6,432 nt of DNA from Actinomycetota bacterium (lineage in GTDB: Bacteria; Actinomycetota; Thermoleophilia; Gaiellales; Gaiellaceae): positions 1 to 6,432 of the forward strand of contig JAFAIV010000270.1 of NCBI GenBank assembly GCA_019236545.1. The letters are read 5' to 3'. Below are positions 1 to 5,849 of this stretch, one piece after another. How positions within the stretch are numbered: position 1 is the first letter of the stretch; every line of letters starts with the position of its first letter. The notes beneath the pieces are model-generated. The model was given only the letters and a program-made list of their open reading frames with translations, was not told the origin of the DNA and searched no databases. The translations under genes and the position numbers were made by a program.

Positions 1-1
1 C

Positions 2-400
2 GCGGCGGAGCTCGGGGTCGACGAGGAAGCGTTCGACGCGAGCTTCCACGTGCACGTCCCTGCGGGCGCGATCCCGAAGGACGGCCCGAGCGCCGGCATC
101 ACCATGTCGACCGCACTCGCGTCGCTCCTGTCCGGCCGCCCGGTGAAGCACACCGTCGGCATGACCGGCGAGGTCACGCTGCAGGGACGGGTGCTGCCGA
201 TCGGCGGGCTGAAGCAGAAGGTGCTCGCGGCGCATGCCGCCGGCCTGACCGACGTGATCATCCCGGAGCGGAACCGCGCCGATCTCGACGACGTCCCCGA
301 GGACGTGCGCGAGGCGATGAGCTTCCATCCGGTGATGACGCTCGGGGAAGTCCTCGAGCTCGCACTCGAGCCGAAAAGCTCGCACCTGCATGCGGTGTAG
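2..400 (+). CDS. lon: ATP-dependent Lon protease, C-terminal part (5' end outside window)
   Basis: This is the C-terminal proteolytic domain of Lon, the cytoplasmic AAA+ serine protease that unfolds and degrades damaged and short-lived proteins. The reading frame is open from base 2, giving 132 residues before the TAG at 398-400; the ATPase and N-terminal domains lie upstream of the window. The fragment has the nucleophile motif PKDGPSAG with the catalytic Ser at fragment residue 30 (codon 89-91). The general-base Lys lies in GGLKQK at residue 73 (codon 218-220). The 43-residue spacing matches Ser679/Lys722 of E. coli Lon, so the active site looks intact. The C-terminus (FHPVMTLGEVLELAL, then a short tail) is normal for the family. 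An HxlR-type reading frame starts inside its last codons. No terminator is visible directly after the stop. Confidence 0.97.
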   Translation, partial: AAELGVDEEAFDASFHVHVPAGAIPKDGPSAGITMSTALASLLSGRPVKHTVGMTGEVTLQGRVLPIGGLKQKVLAAHAAGLTDVIIPERNRADLDDVPEDVREAMSFHPVMTLGEVLELALEPKSSHLHAV

Positions 401-704
401 GCAGTGCAATCCGGTGCCCGAGGAGATCGCCCGCGCGGCGGATCTCCTCGGGCGGCGCTAGGTCCTCGCGATCCTGTGGGCCTCCGCCGAGGCGGGCGCC
501 GTCCGCTTCAACGAGTTCAAGCAGACGCTCGAGGGCATCCCGCCGCGCACGCTCGCGGCACGCCTCGCCGAGCTGGAGGACGCGGGCATCCTCGAGCGCC
601 GCGTCTACGACACGCGGCCGCCGCGCGTCGAGTACCGCCTCACGGACGCCGGGCGCCGCCTCGGCGTCGTCGCGCGCGAAGCTCTCGCTTCGCTCGCGGG
701 ATAG
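390..704 (+). pseudogene. HxlR-family winged-helix regulator interrupted by an in-frame TAG
   Basis: One reading frame encodes an HxlR/MarR-like winged helix-turn-helix transcription regulator, but it is broken by TAG at 459-461 (codon 24). Before the stop it reads EEIARAADLLGRR. After it come VLAILWA, RFNEFKQTLEGIPPRTL, LAARLAELEDAGILERR and RVEYRLTDAGRRL. These are the usual HxlR order: first helix, recognition helix with the P-RTL step, wing and C-terminal helix. In the family the interrupted spot is the near-invariant Trp of the G-[GKR]-W motif, so TGG to TAG is the simplest explanation. The start is ATG 390, which overlaps lon by 11 nt; GTG 414 is the alternative. Cys3 and Cys6 sit near the N-terminus, where redox-sensing HxlR members such as YodB have theirs. 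No plausible restart follows the stop. With Trp restored the protein would be 104 residues, normal for the family. The 3' end runs into a repeat element. Confidence 0.85.
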
Positions 705-850
705 GAACTCCGCACCCGGGAGAGCGCGGTCTCCCGGGTGCTCCGTGCTGCGGCTCTTCGCCCGCCCGTTGATGCCCGCTTCGCGGGCGTCTGCGGGAGC
801 GGGAGTGGCCTCCGCCGAGGCCGGCTGCGCCTGGCTTCGGCTTCGGCTGA
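676..850 (+). repeat. Structured intergenic repeat, copy 1 (hairpins A-B-C-D)
   Basis: This is the first of three related elements. Four hairpins can be read in order. A is 676-693 (arms gcgaagc/gcttcgc, loop tctc). B is 712-741, a perfect 12-bp stem with loop gcgcgg. C is 774-788 (gcccgc, loop ttc, gcgggc). D is 814-841, a 9-bp stem with one G-U pair and loop ggctgcgcct. Sequence between the hairpins is shared with copy 3, for example tccgtgctg after B, cgcccgcccg before C and gtctgcgggagcggga after C. Hairpin A and the start of the element overlap the last codons of the HxlR-like frame, whose stop at 702-704 lies inside the element. No T-tract follows any hairpin, so it is not a standard intrinsic terminator. 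Outer limits are approximate. Confidence 0.85.
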
Positions 851-917
851 GATCACGACTCCGCCCAGGCGGCGGCGTAGCGGGAGCCGGAGGCGACGCT
901 ACGACGACGCCGAACCA
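851..917. other. Spacer between repeat copies 1 and 2, with one extra hairpin
   Basis: This short joint between the two converging elements holds no gene. A 7-bp inverted repeat (cgtagcg 876-882, cgctacg 897-903, 14-nt loop) is visible. It may be an extra distal hairpin of copy 2, because it lies just beyond that copy's hairpin D. Copies 1 and 3 have no clear counterpart. Together with copies 1 and 2 this accounts for the whole gene-free stretch 705-1071. Confidence 0.45.
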
Positions 918-1068
918 GCGTCCGCGCACGCTGAGCCTGCGCGGACGCGACGGCAACCCAGCTTCACCGACGGTTCCGAGGAAACCTGCACGGAGCGCAC
1001 GGGAGACCGCGCTCTCCCGTGCGCGCAGTTCCGTATCCACCCCTGGGAAACGCGCAGCGTTTCGCAGG
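918..1068 (-). repeat. Structured intergenic repeat, copy 2 (inverted)
   Basis: This is the same element on the - strand, beginning three bases after the sigma factor stop. In - strand order, hairpin A is 1068-1042 (arms gaaacgc/gcgtttc around tgc, extended by cctg/cagg across one mismatch). Hairpin B is 1024-995, a perfect 12-bp stem with the same 6-nt loop as the other copies. The outer acgga/tccgt pairing is 1034-1030 with 994-990, leaving a 5-nt bulge. Hairpin C is weak (986-972, one G-U). Hairpin D is 948-918, a perfect 11-bp stem with a 9-nt loop that begins ggct, as in copies 1 and 3. Outside the B core it is the most diverged copy, yet the order A-B-C-D is kept. It faces copy 1 head-on. 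Confidence 0.8.
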
Positions 1069-1071
1069 AAC

Positions 1072-2112
1072 CTAGGCGGCGCTCAGCGCCGCGATCTCAC
1101 GCTGGCCGGCGAGGCGCTCGAGCGCCTGGATCTCGATCTGCCGGACGCGCTCGCGCGTGATCCCGAGCTGGCGGCCGATCTGCTCGAGCGACATCGGGTC
1201 GATCTCCTCGTCGAGCCCGTAGCGGAGCGTGATCACCTGCCGCTCGCGCTCCGGCAGCCGGTCGACGGCGGCCCGCAGCGCGCGCTCGCCGAGCCCGACC
1301 ACGACCTCCTCCTCGACGTCCGCAGCCTCGGTCGCGACGATGTCGCCGAAGGACGCGTCGCTGTCGTCGCCGAGCGGACGGTCGAGGCTCGCGACCGTCC
1401 GCGCCGCGGCCCGCACCTCCTTGACGTGCTTGGTCGAGAGCTTCGCTTTCTTCGCCACCTCCTCGTCCGTCGGCGGACGCTCCAGCTCGACCGTCAGCTC
1501 GCGCTCCGCGCGGGCGATCTTCTGCTCGCGCTCGACGATGTGGACCGGGATCCGGATCGTCCGTGACTTGTTGGCGACGCCGCGCTGGACGGCCTGCCGG
1601 ATCCACCACGTCGCATAGGTGGAGAACTTGTAGCCGCGGCGCCAGTCGAACTTCTCGACGGCACGGATCAGCCCGATGATCCCCTCCTGGATCAGGTCGA
1701 GCAGCGAGATCCCGTGGCCCTGGTACTTCTTGGCGATCGAGACGACCAGGCGCAGGTTCGAGTTGATCATCAGGTCCTTCGCCTGCTGGTCGCCGGCCTC
1801 GATCCGCTTCGCGAGCTCGACCTCATCCGCGGCGGTCAGCAGCTTGTAGCGGCCGGCCTCGTTGAGGAAGAGCTGCAGCGAGTCGGTCGTCATGGCCGCG
1901 ATCTCGCGGTTGTCGTAGTGGGCCTCCTCGACCTGCGGTCGCCCGCAGTCGTCGGTGAGGTCGATGCCCTTCTCCTCGAGCTGCTCGTACAGGCCGGCGA
2001 GCTCGTCGTCGTCGAGGTCGAGCTCGCCGACGAGCTCCTGGAAGGCGGACATGTTGATGCAGCCCTGCTCCTCGCCGTGCTCGAGGAGGGCACGCAGCTG
2101 ATCCTGGCTCAT
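1072..2112 (-). CDS. rpoD: RNA polymerase primary-type sigma factor (sigma-70, RpoD/SigA)
   Basis: This is a promoter-recognition subunit of RNA polymerase, 346 residues. Region 1.1 is at about 3-55 (LRALLEHGEEQGCINMSAF to KGIDLTDD) and region 1.2 at 76-108 (TTDSLQLFLNEAGRYKLLT). Region 2 is at 110-180, including NLRLVVSIAKKYQGHG, the core-binding DLIQEGIIGLIRAVEKFD and the -10 melting/recognition segment YKFSTYATWWIRQAV. Region 3 follows from about 186. Region 4 is at 283-336 with the -35 helix-turn-helix SLEQIGRQLGITRERVRQIE. The region 1.1 is what points to a primary (group 1) factor. The extreme C-terminus (LERLAGQREIAALSAA) lacks the LRHPSRS-like segment of most RpoD proteins. ATG 2112 is chosen because AGGAGG lies just upstream at 2121-2116 and region 1.1 starts right after it. 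It is convergent with the lon side and divergent from the sucA unit. A group 2 factor is possible but less likely. Confidence 0.93.
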   Translation of the reverse strand: MSQDQLRALLEHGEEQGCINMSAFQELVGELDLDDDELAGLYEQLEEKGIDLTDDCGRPQVEEAHYDNREIAAMTTDSLQLFLNEAGRYKLLTAADEVELAKRIEAGDQQAKDLMINSNLRLVVSIAKKYQGHGISLLDLIQEGIIGLIRAVEKFDWRRGYKFSTYATWWIRQAVQRGVANKSRTIRIPVHIVEREQKIARAERELTVELERPPTDEEVAKKAKLSTKHVKEVRAAARTVASLDRPLGDDSDASFGDIVATEAADVEEEVVVGLGERALRAAVDRLPERERQVITLRYGLDEEIDPMSLEQIGRQLGITRERVRQIEIQALERLAGQREIAALSAA

Positions 2113-2115
2113 GCC

Positions 2116-2121
2116 CCTCCT
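2116..2121 (-). promoter_or_regulatory. Ribosome binding site of the sigma factor gene
   Basis: The - strand reads AGGAGG, then ggc, then ATG (2112-2110). The run aggaggggc gives a strong Shine-Dalgarno match with short spacing and supports the start chosen for the sigma factor. Confidence 0.75.
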
Positions 2122-2148
2122 GTTACCGGGGATGCGCCGTCCCTAACA

Positions 2149-2165
2149 CCGCGGATAGCCCGCGG
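2149..2165. promoter_or_regulatory. Inverted repeat in the sigma factor / membrane gene divergent spacer
   Basis: Two ccgcgg hexamers (2149-2154 and 2160-2165) are separated by atagc in the 64-nt gap (2113-2176) between divergent genes. The hexamer is itself palindromic and GC-rich, so chance is a real possibility. The gap must hold the start signals for both directions, but I see no convincing -35/-10 pair on either strand. Confidence 0.3.
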
Positions 2166-2176
2166 GCGCGGAGGGT

Positions 2177-2476
2177 ATGCTCCCGCCAGTGGGTGCGCCG
2201 GACTCCCTGTGGGAGATCGTCTTCCTGATGGTGATCCTGAAGATCCCCATCGTGTACCTCTGCACGATCGTCTACTACGCGATCAAGGCCGAGCCCCGGC
2301 GCGGGCGCGGGACGGCCGTCGGCGTGCGTGTCGGGCCGGAGGATCAGGGGCCCGGTTGGAGCCGGCGGACGCCGAGGCGGCTGCCGCCGCGCCGCCCGCA
2401 CGGTGGCCCGAGCCGCGGCTACGCGCGCACTGCGCGCGCCGCCGCGTACGCGCGCGCGAGGGCTGAACGGCGATGA
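2177..2476 (+). CDS. Small single-span membrane protein with Arg-rich tail, function unknown
   Basis: This 99-residue protein has no function I recognise. Residues 12-36 (WEIVFLMVILKIPIVYLCTIVYYAI) form one hydrophobic membrane span, followed by KAEP. The remaining roughly 60 residues are very basic, with about 17 Arg, plus Pro and Gly, as in TPRRLPPRRPHGGPSRGY. By the positive-inside rule the tail should be cytoplasmic and the short N-terminus outside. ATG 2177 follows GGAGGG (2170-2175) with only one base between. GTG 2189, in frame and 13 nt from the same motif, would give a 95-residue protein starting (M)GAPDSLWEIVF and may be the true start. Its TGA overlaps the ATG of the next gene (ATGA, 2473-2476), so the two are probably translationally coupled. 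The first gene of a likely three-gene unit ending in sucA. Confidence 0.72.
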   Translation: MLPPVGAPDSLWEIVFLMVILKIPIVYLCTIVYYAIKAEPRRGRGTAVGVRVGPEDQGPGWSRRTPRRLPPRRPHGGPSRGYARTARAAAYARARAERR

Positions 2477-2748
2477 CCGAGCACGCGGCGACTCCGGACG
2501 AGCGGAGCGGCTCTCGCCCGGGCGAGATCGTCTCGGGCTACCTGGCCGCATTCTCGATCGCGGCGAGCCTGCTGTCGCTCGCGTGGCACACGCTCCGGCT
2601 CAGCCCGGCCGCGATGCTGATCGCGGTGATCGCCGCCGGCATGGCCGGGAAGGACAAGCGCCTCCAGCTCGCCGCGTGCCTGATCGGCGCGCTCTGCTTC
2701 TTCCTCGGGATGACCATCTCGGTGGCCATCTCCAGGCCGCTCTGGTAG
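2473..2748 (+). CDS. Small multi-span membrane protein, function unknown
   Basis: This 91-residue protein is not one I recognise. A polar N-terminus (1-17) is followed by hydrophobic segments at about 19-38 (EIVSGYLAAFSIAASLLSLA), 45-58 (SPAAMLIAVIAAGMAG) and 65-86 (LQLAACLIGALCFFLGMTIS). A charged KDKR turn lies between the second and third, suggesting an integral membrane protein with two or three spans. No catalytic or metal-binding motif is visible. The start ATG 2473 is fixed by its four-base overlap with the stop of the preceding gene. It ends 28 nt before sucA, so co-transcription with sucA is likely. Coding bias matches its neighbours and opposite-strand frames look like shadows. Confidence 0.78.
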   Translation: MTEHAATPDERSGSRPGEIVSGYLAAFSIAASLLSLAWHTLRLSPAAMLIAVIAAGMAGKDKRLQLAACLIGALCFFLGMTISVAISRPLW

Positions 2749-2776
2749 CGGCCCTCGCTGCTACAACAGGCGAGGA

Positions 2777-5662
2777 ATGAGCCGCCCCGACGTCGACGGC
2801 CTCAACGCGGGCTACGCCGCCCTGATCCTCGAGCAGTACCTCGAGAACCCCTCCGCCGTCCCGTCGGAGTGGCGCGACCTCTTCGAGAGCCGGCCCGAGG
2901 CGCTGATCGCGGCGCAGCCCGGGCTCGCGCGCCTGCTCGAGCTCGGCGGCAACGGGGATGGGAACGGCCACGCCGCGCCCGCTGCCGTCGCGCCCCCGCC
3001 GCCGCCACCCGCGCCCCCCGCACCCGCCCCTTCGGCCCCGCCCGCGCCCGCTCCCGCGACAGGCGCTCCCCCGGACTCGGAGCTCCTCGGCGGCGTCGCC
3101 GCCTCGATGGCGCTCGTGAAGGCGTTCCGCATGCACGGCCACCTCGCCGCGCACCTCGACCCGCTCGGCTCCGAGCCGCACGGCGACCCGGCCCTCGAGC
3201 CGGAGCGCCTGATCCCGAAGCTGACGCCGGAGCTGCAGGCGCGGATCCCAGCCTCGCTGCTCCGCCTCTACGTCGAGGGCGACACGCTCGCCGACGCGCT
3301 GCCGCGCCTGCGCGAGACCTACACGGGCACGCTCGCCTACGAGATCGAGCACATCTCCGACCACGAGGAGCGCGTCTGGCTCCGGCAGGCGATCGAGTCG
3401 GGCCGCTACCGGCGGCCGCTCTCCCAGGACGAGCGCACCCGCCTCCTCGCCCGGCTCAGCCAGGTCGAGGGGATGGAGCAGTACCTGCGTCGCTCGTTCC
3501 TCGGCCAGAAGCAGTTCTCGGTCGAGGGCCTCGACGTGATGATCCCGATGCTCGACGAGGCGATCGAGCAGGCCGCCGAGTCCGGCGCCCACGAGGTCGT
3601 GATCGGGATGGCGCACCGCGGCCGCCTGAACGTGCTCGCGCACGTCGTCGGTCGCCCGTACGAGACGATCCTGCGCGAGTTCGAGGGCGAGCGGACGATC
3701 GAGGCCGTCGTCGCGAGCGACGAGGGCGGCACCGGCGACGTGAAGTATCACCTCGGCGCGCAGGGCACACGCTCGACCGCGAGCGGCGAGATCACGATCA
3801 CGCTCGTCTCCAACCCGAGCCACCTCGAGGCCGTCGACCCCGTCGTCGAGGGTCGCGCCCGCGCCGCGCAGACCGACCGCTCCACCCGCGAGGGCTACCA
3901 CGACCCGAGCGTCGCGCTGCCGATCCTCATCCACGGCGACGCCTCCTTCGCCGGCCAGGGCTCGGTCGCGGAGACGCTGAACCTCGAGGCGCTCGAGGGC
4001 TACTCGACCGGCGGCACGCTCCATCTGATCGCGAACAACCAGGTAGGCTTCACGACCGACCCCGAGTCGGGGCGGTCGACGCGTTACTCGAGCGACCTCG
4101 CCAAGGGCTTCGACGTCCCGATCGTCCACGTGAACGCCGACGATCCGGAGGCCGCGCTGAGCGCGATCCGGCTGGCGATGGCGTACCGACGGAAGTTCGG
4201 GCACGACGTCGTCGTCGACCTCGTCGGCTACCGGCGCCACGGCCACAACGAACAGGACGAGGCGGCCTATACGCAGCCGCTCACGACCGCCGCGATCTCC
4301 GAGCATCCGACCGTACGGGAGCAGTTCGCGGCGCTCCTGGTCGAGGACGGCGTCCTCTCGCAGGCGCAGGCGGACGAGCTCTTCTCGGACGTGACGACGC
4401 AGCTGAAGGCGGCGCACGAGGCGCTGAAGCAGAGCTTCGGCGCGGCCTCGTCGCCGACCCCGGTCGCCGAGGCGCGCATCCCCGCGGCCACCGGAGCGGA
4501 CGTCGTCACCGCCGTCGCCGAGGACCGGCTGCGCTCCCTGAACGACCAGCTCCTCCGCTTCCCGGAGGGCTTCGCGCCGCATCCGAAGCTCCTGAACCAG
4601 CTCGAGCGGCGGCGCGCCGCGCTCGACGAGGGCGGGATCGACTGGGGCCACGCGGAGGCGCTCGCATTCGCGTCGCTGCTCGTCGAGGGCATCCCGATCC
4701 GGATCACCGGCCAGGACACCCAGCGCGGCACGTTCTCGCACCGCCACGCCGTCGTCCACGATGTCGTCACGGGCGGCACGTACACGCCGATGCAGCACCT
4801 CGACGACGCGTCCGCCTCGTTCGAGATCCACAACTCGCCGCTCTCCGAGTACGCCTGCGTCGGCTTCGAGTACGGCTACTCGGCCGCGGCGTCCGACGCG
4901 CTCGTCCTCTGGGAGGCGCAGTTCGGCGACTTCGTCAACGGCGCGCAGATCATCATCGACCAGTTCATCTCCGCCGGCCTTGCCAAGTGGCGGGAGACGT
5001 CACGGCTGACGCTGCTGCTGCCGCACGGGTACGAGGGCAACGGCCCGGAGCACTCGAGCGCGCGGCTGGAGCGGTTCCTCCAGCTCGCGGCGCAGGAGAA
5101 CATCCGGATCGCGAACTGCACGACGGCGGCCCAGTACTTCCACCTGGTCCGCCGGCAGGCGCTCGACGCGACAGCGCGGCCGCTCGTCGTGATGACGCCG
5201 AAGGGCCTCCTGCGCCTGAAGCAGGCCGCCTCGACGTTGGCCGACCTCGCGCACGGCGAGTTCCGGCCCCTGCTGGACGACGCGGCCGCGAGCCGCGAGT
5301 CGGTCGAGCGGCTCGTCCTCTGCCAGGGCAAGGTGTACTACGACATCGTCGGCCACGAGGAGCGCGCGAACCGCGAGACCGTCGCGGTGGCGCGGCTCGA
5401 GCAGCTCTACCCGTTCCCGGTCGAGCAGGCGAAGGCGCTCATCGCCGGCTACCCCAACCTGCGCGAGCTCGTGTGGGCGCAGGAGGAGCCGCAGAACATG
5501 GGCGCGTGGCGCGCGATCCGGCACCGCCTCGAGGAGGCGAAGCCCGACTCCGTACCGCTGCTCTACGTCGGCCGCCCCTGGCGCGCCAGCCCGAGCGAGG
5601 GCTATCCGACCGCGCACCTGCGCGAGCAGGACCGCATCGTCCGCGCGGCGCTCGGCGCCTAG
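2777..5662 (+). CDS. sucA: 2-oxoglutarate dehydrogenase E1 component (thiamine-dependent)
   Basis: E1 of the 2-oxoglutarate dehydrogenase complex: decarboxylates 2-oxoglutarate on thiamine diphosphate and passes the succinyl group to the lipoyl arm of E2, in the cytosolic TCA cycle. The 961 residues resemble E. coli-type SucA in length, not the roughly 1,200-residue Kgd of mycobacteria. Residues 9-37 (LNAGYAALILEQYLENPSAV to WRDLF) are the E1o N-terminal helix that docks the complex. Residues 66-99 form an Ala/Pro linker. The E1 core starts near 105. Landmarks are GMAHRGRLNVL (277-287), SNPSHLEAVDPVVEGR (345-360), the thiamine-binding stretch from GDASFAGQGS (387-396) to NNQVGFTT (420-427), YRRHGHNEQDEAAYTQP (485-501), GQDTQRGTFSHRHAVVHD (645-662), HNSPLSEYACVGFEYGYS (685-702), and the C-terminal EEPQNMGAW (903-911). 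ATG 2777 follows gagga closely. The E2 gene is not adjacent; repeat copy 3 follows. Confidence 0.97.
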   Translation: MSRPDVDGLNAGYAALILEQYLENPSAVPSEWRDLFESRPEALIAAQPGLARLLELGGNGDGNGHAAPAAVAPPPPPPAPPAPAPSAPPAPAPATGAPPDSELLGGVAASMALVKAFRMHGHLAAHLDPLGSEPHGDPALEPERLIPKLTPELQARIPASLLRLYVEGDTLADALPRLRETYTGTLAYEIEHISDHEERVWLRQAIESGRYRRPLSQDERTRLLARLSQVEGMEQYLRRSFLGQKQFSVEGLDVMIPMLDEAIEQAAESGAHEVVIGMAHRGRLNVLAHVVGRPYETILREFEGERTIEAVVASDEGGTGDVKYHLGAQGTRSTASGEITITLVSNPSHLEAVDPVVEGRARAAQTDRSTREGYHDPSVALPILIHGDASFAGQGSVAETLNLEALEGYSTGGTLHLIANNQVGFTTDPESGRSTRYSSDLAKGFDVPIVHVNADDPEAALSAIRLAMAYRRKFGHDVVVDLVGYRRHGHNEQDEAAYTQPLTTAAISEHPTVREQFAALLVEDGVLSQAQADELFSDVTTQLKAAHEALKQSFGAASSPTPVAEARIPAATGADVVTAVAEDRLRSLNDQLLRFPEGFAPHPKLLNQLERRRAALDEGGIDWGHAEALAFASLLVEGIPIRITGQDTQRGTFSHRHAVVHDVVTGGTYTPMQHLDDASASFEIHNSPLSEYACVGFEYGYSAAASDALVLWEAQFGDFVNGAQIIIDQFISAGLAKWRETSRLTLLLPHGYEGNGPEHSSARLERFLQLAAQENIRIANCTTAAQYFHLVRRQALDATARPLVVMTPKGLLRLKQAASTLADLAHGEFRPLLDDAAASRESVERLVLCQGKVYYDIVGHEERANRETVAVARLEQLYPFPVEQAKALIAGYPNLRELVWAQEEPQNMGAWRAIRHRLEEAKPDSVPLLYVGRPWRASPSEGYPTAHLREQDRIVRAALGA

Positions 5663-5670
5663 CGGCGGTT

Positions 5671-5842
5671 GCGAAGCTTCGCTTCGCTCCCGGTGAAACG
5701 GAACTCCGCAGCCGGGAGAGCGCGGTCTCCCGGCTGCTCCGTGCTGTCGTTGTCGCCCGCCCGCTGAGGCCGCTCTGCGGCGTCTGCGGGAGCGGGATTC
5801 GCCTCCGGCCAGAGCCGGCTTCGCCTCGCTCTGGCCTCCGGC
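5671..5842 (+). repeat. Structured intergenic repeat, copy 3
   Basis: The third copy starts eight bases after the sucA stop and fills the gap to the convergent small gene. Hairpin A is 5671-5687 (gcgaagc, loop ttc, gcttcgc). Hairpin B is 5708-5737, a perfect 12-bp stem with loop gcgcgg, extended by acgga (5698-5702) with tccgt (5738-5742) around a 5-nt bulge. Hairpin C is 5769-5781 (gccgc, loop tct, gcggc). Hairpin D is 5807-5836, a perfect 9-bp stem with a 12-nt loop containing ggcttcgcct. It is clearly alignable with copy 1 over its full length, and most differences within stems are compensated. There is no T-tract after the hairpins. Limits are approximate. Confidence 0.85.
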
Positions 5843-5849
5843 AGAACGG

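Noticed and set aside
712..741. Hairpin B of each repeat as a standard intrinsic terminator
   Set aside because: The stems are strong, but no T-tract follows in any copy. A termination or 3'-end role remains possible but is not shown by the sequence.
404..772. + strand open frame starting GTG 404, just after lon
   Set aside because: It is out of frame with the recognisable HxlR sequence at 390-704 and gives a low-complexity Arg/Pro/Ala product.
258..1040. Long - strand open frame (260 codons) across the lon end, the HxlR frame and the repeats
   Set aside because: It is antisense to real coding sequence and otherwise made of repeat and spacer. The residues are Arg/Pro/Ala-rich, as expected for a high-GC shadow frame.
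676..1068. CRISPR array
   Set aside because: There are only two copies here, inverted relative to each other, with internal structure and no regular spacers; no cas gene is nearby.
2390..2465. CG-alternating tract as a Z-DNA or regulatory element
   Set aside because: It lies inside the Arg/Ala-rich tail of the 2177 gene, whose GCG/CGC codons explain it.
2600..4831. 743-codon - strand open frame opposite sucA
   Set aside because: It is antisense to a clear sucA; its length comes from high-GC codon bias. No recognisable domain or ribosome binding site.
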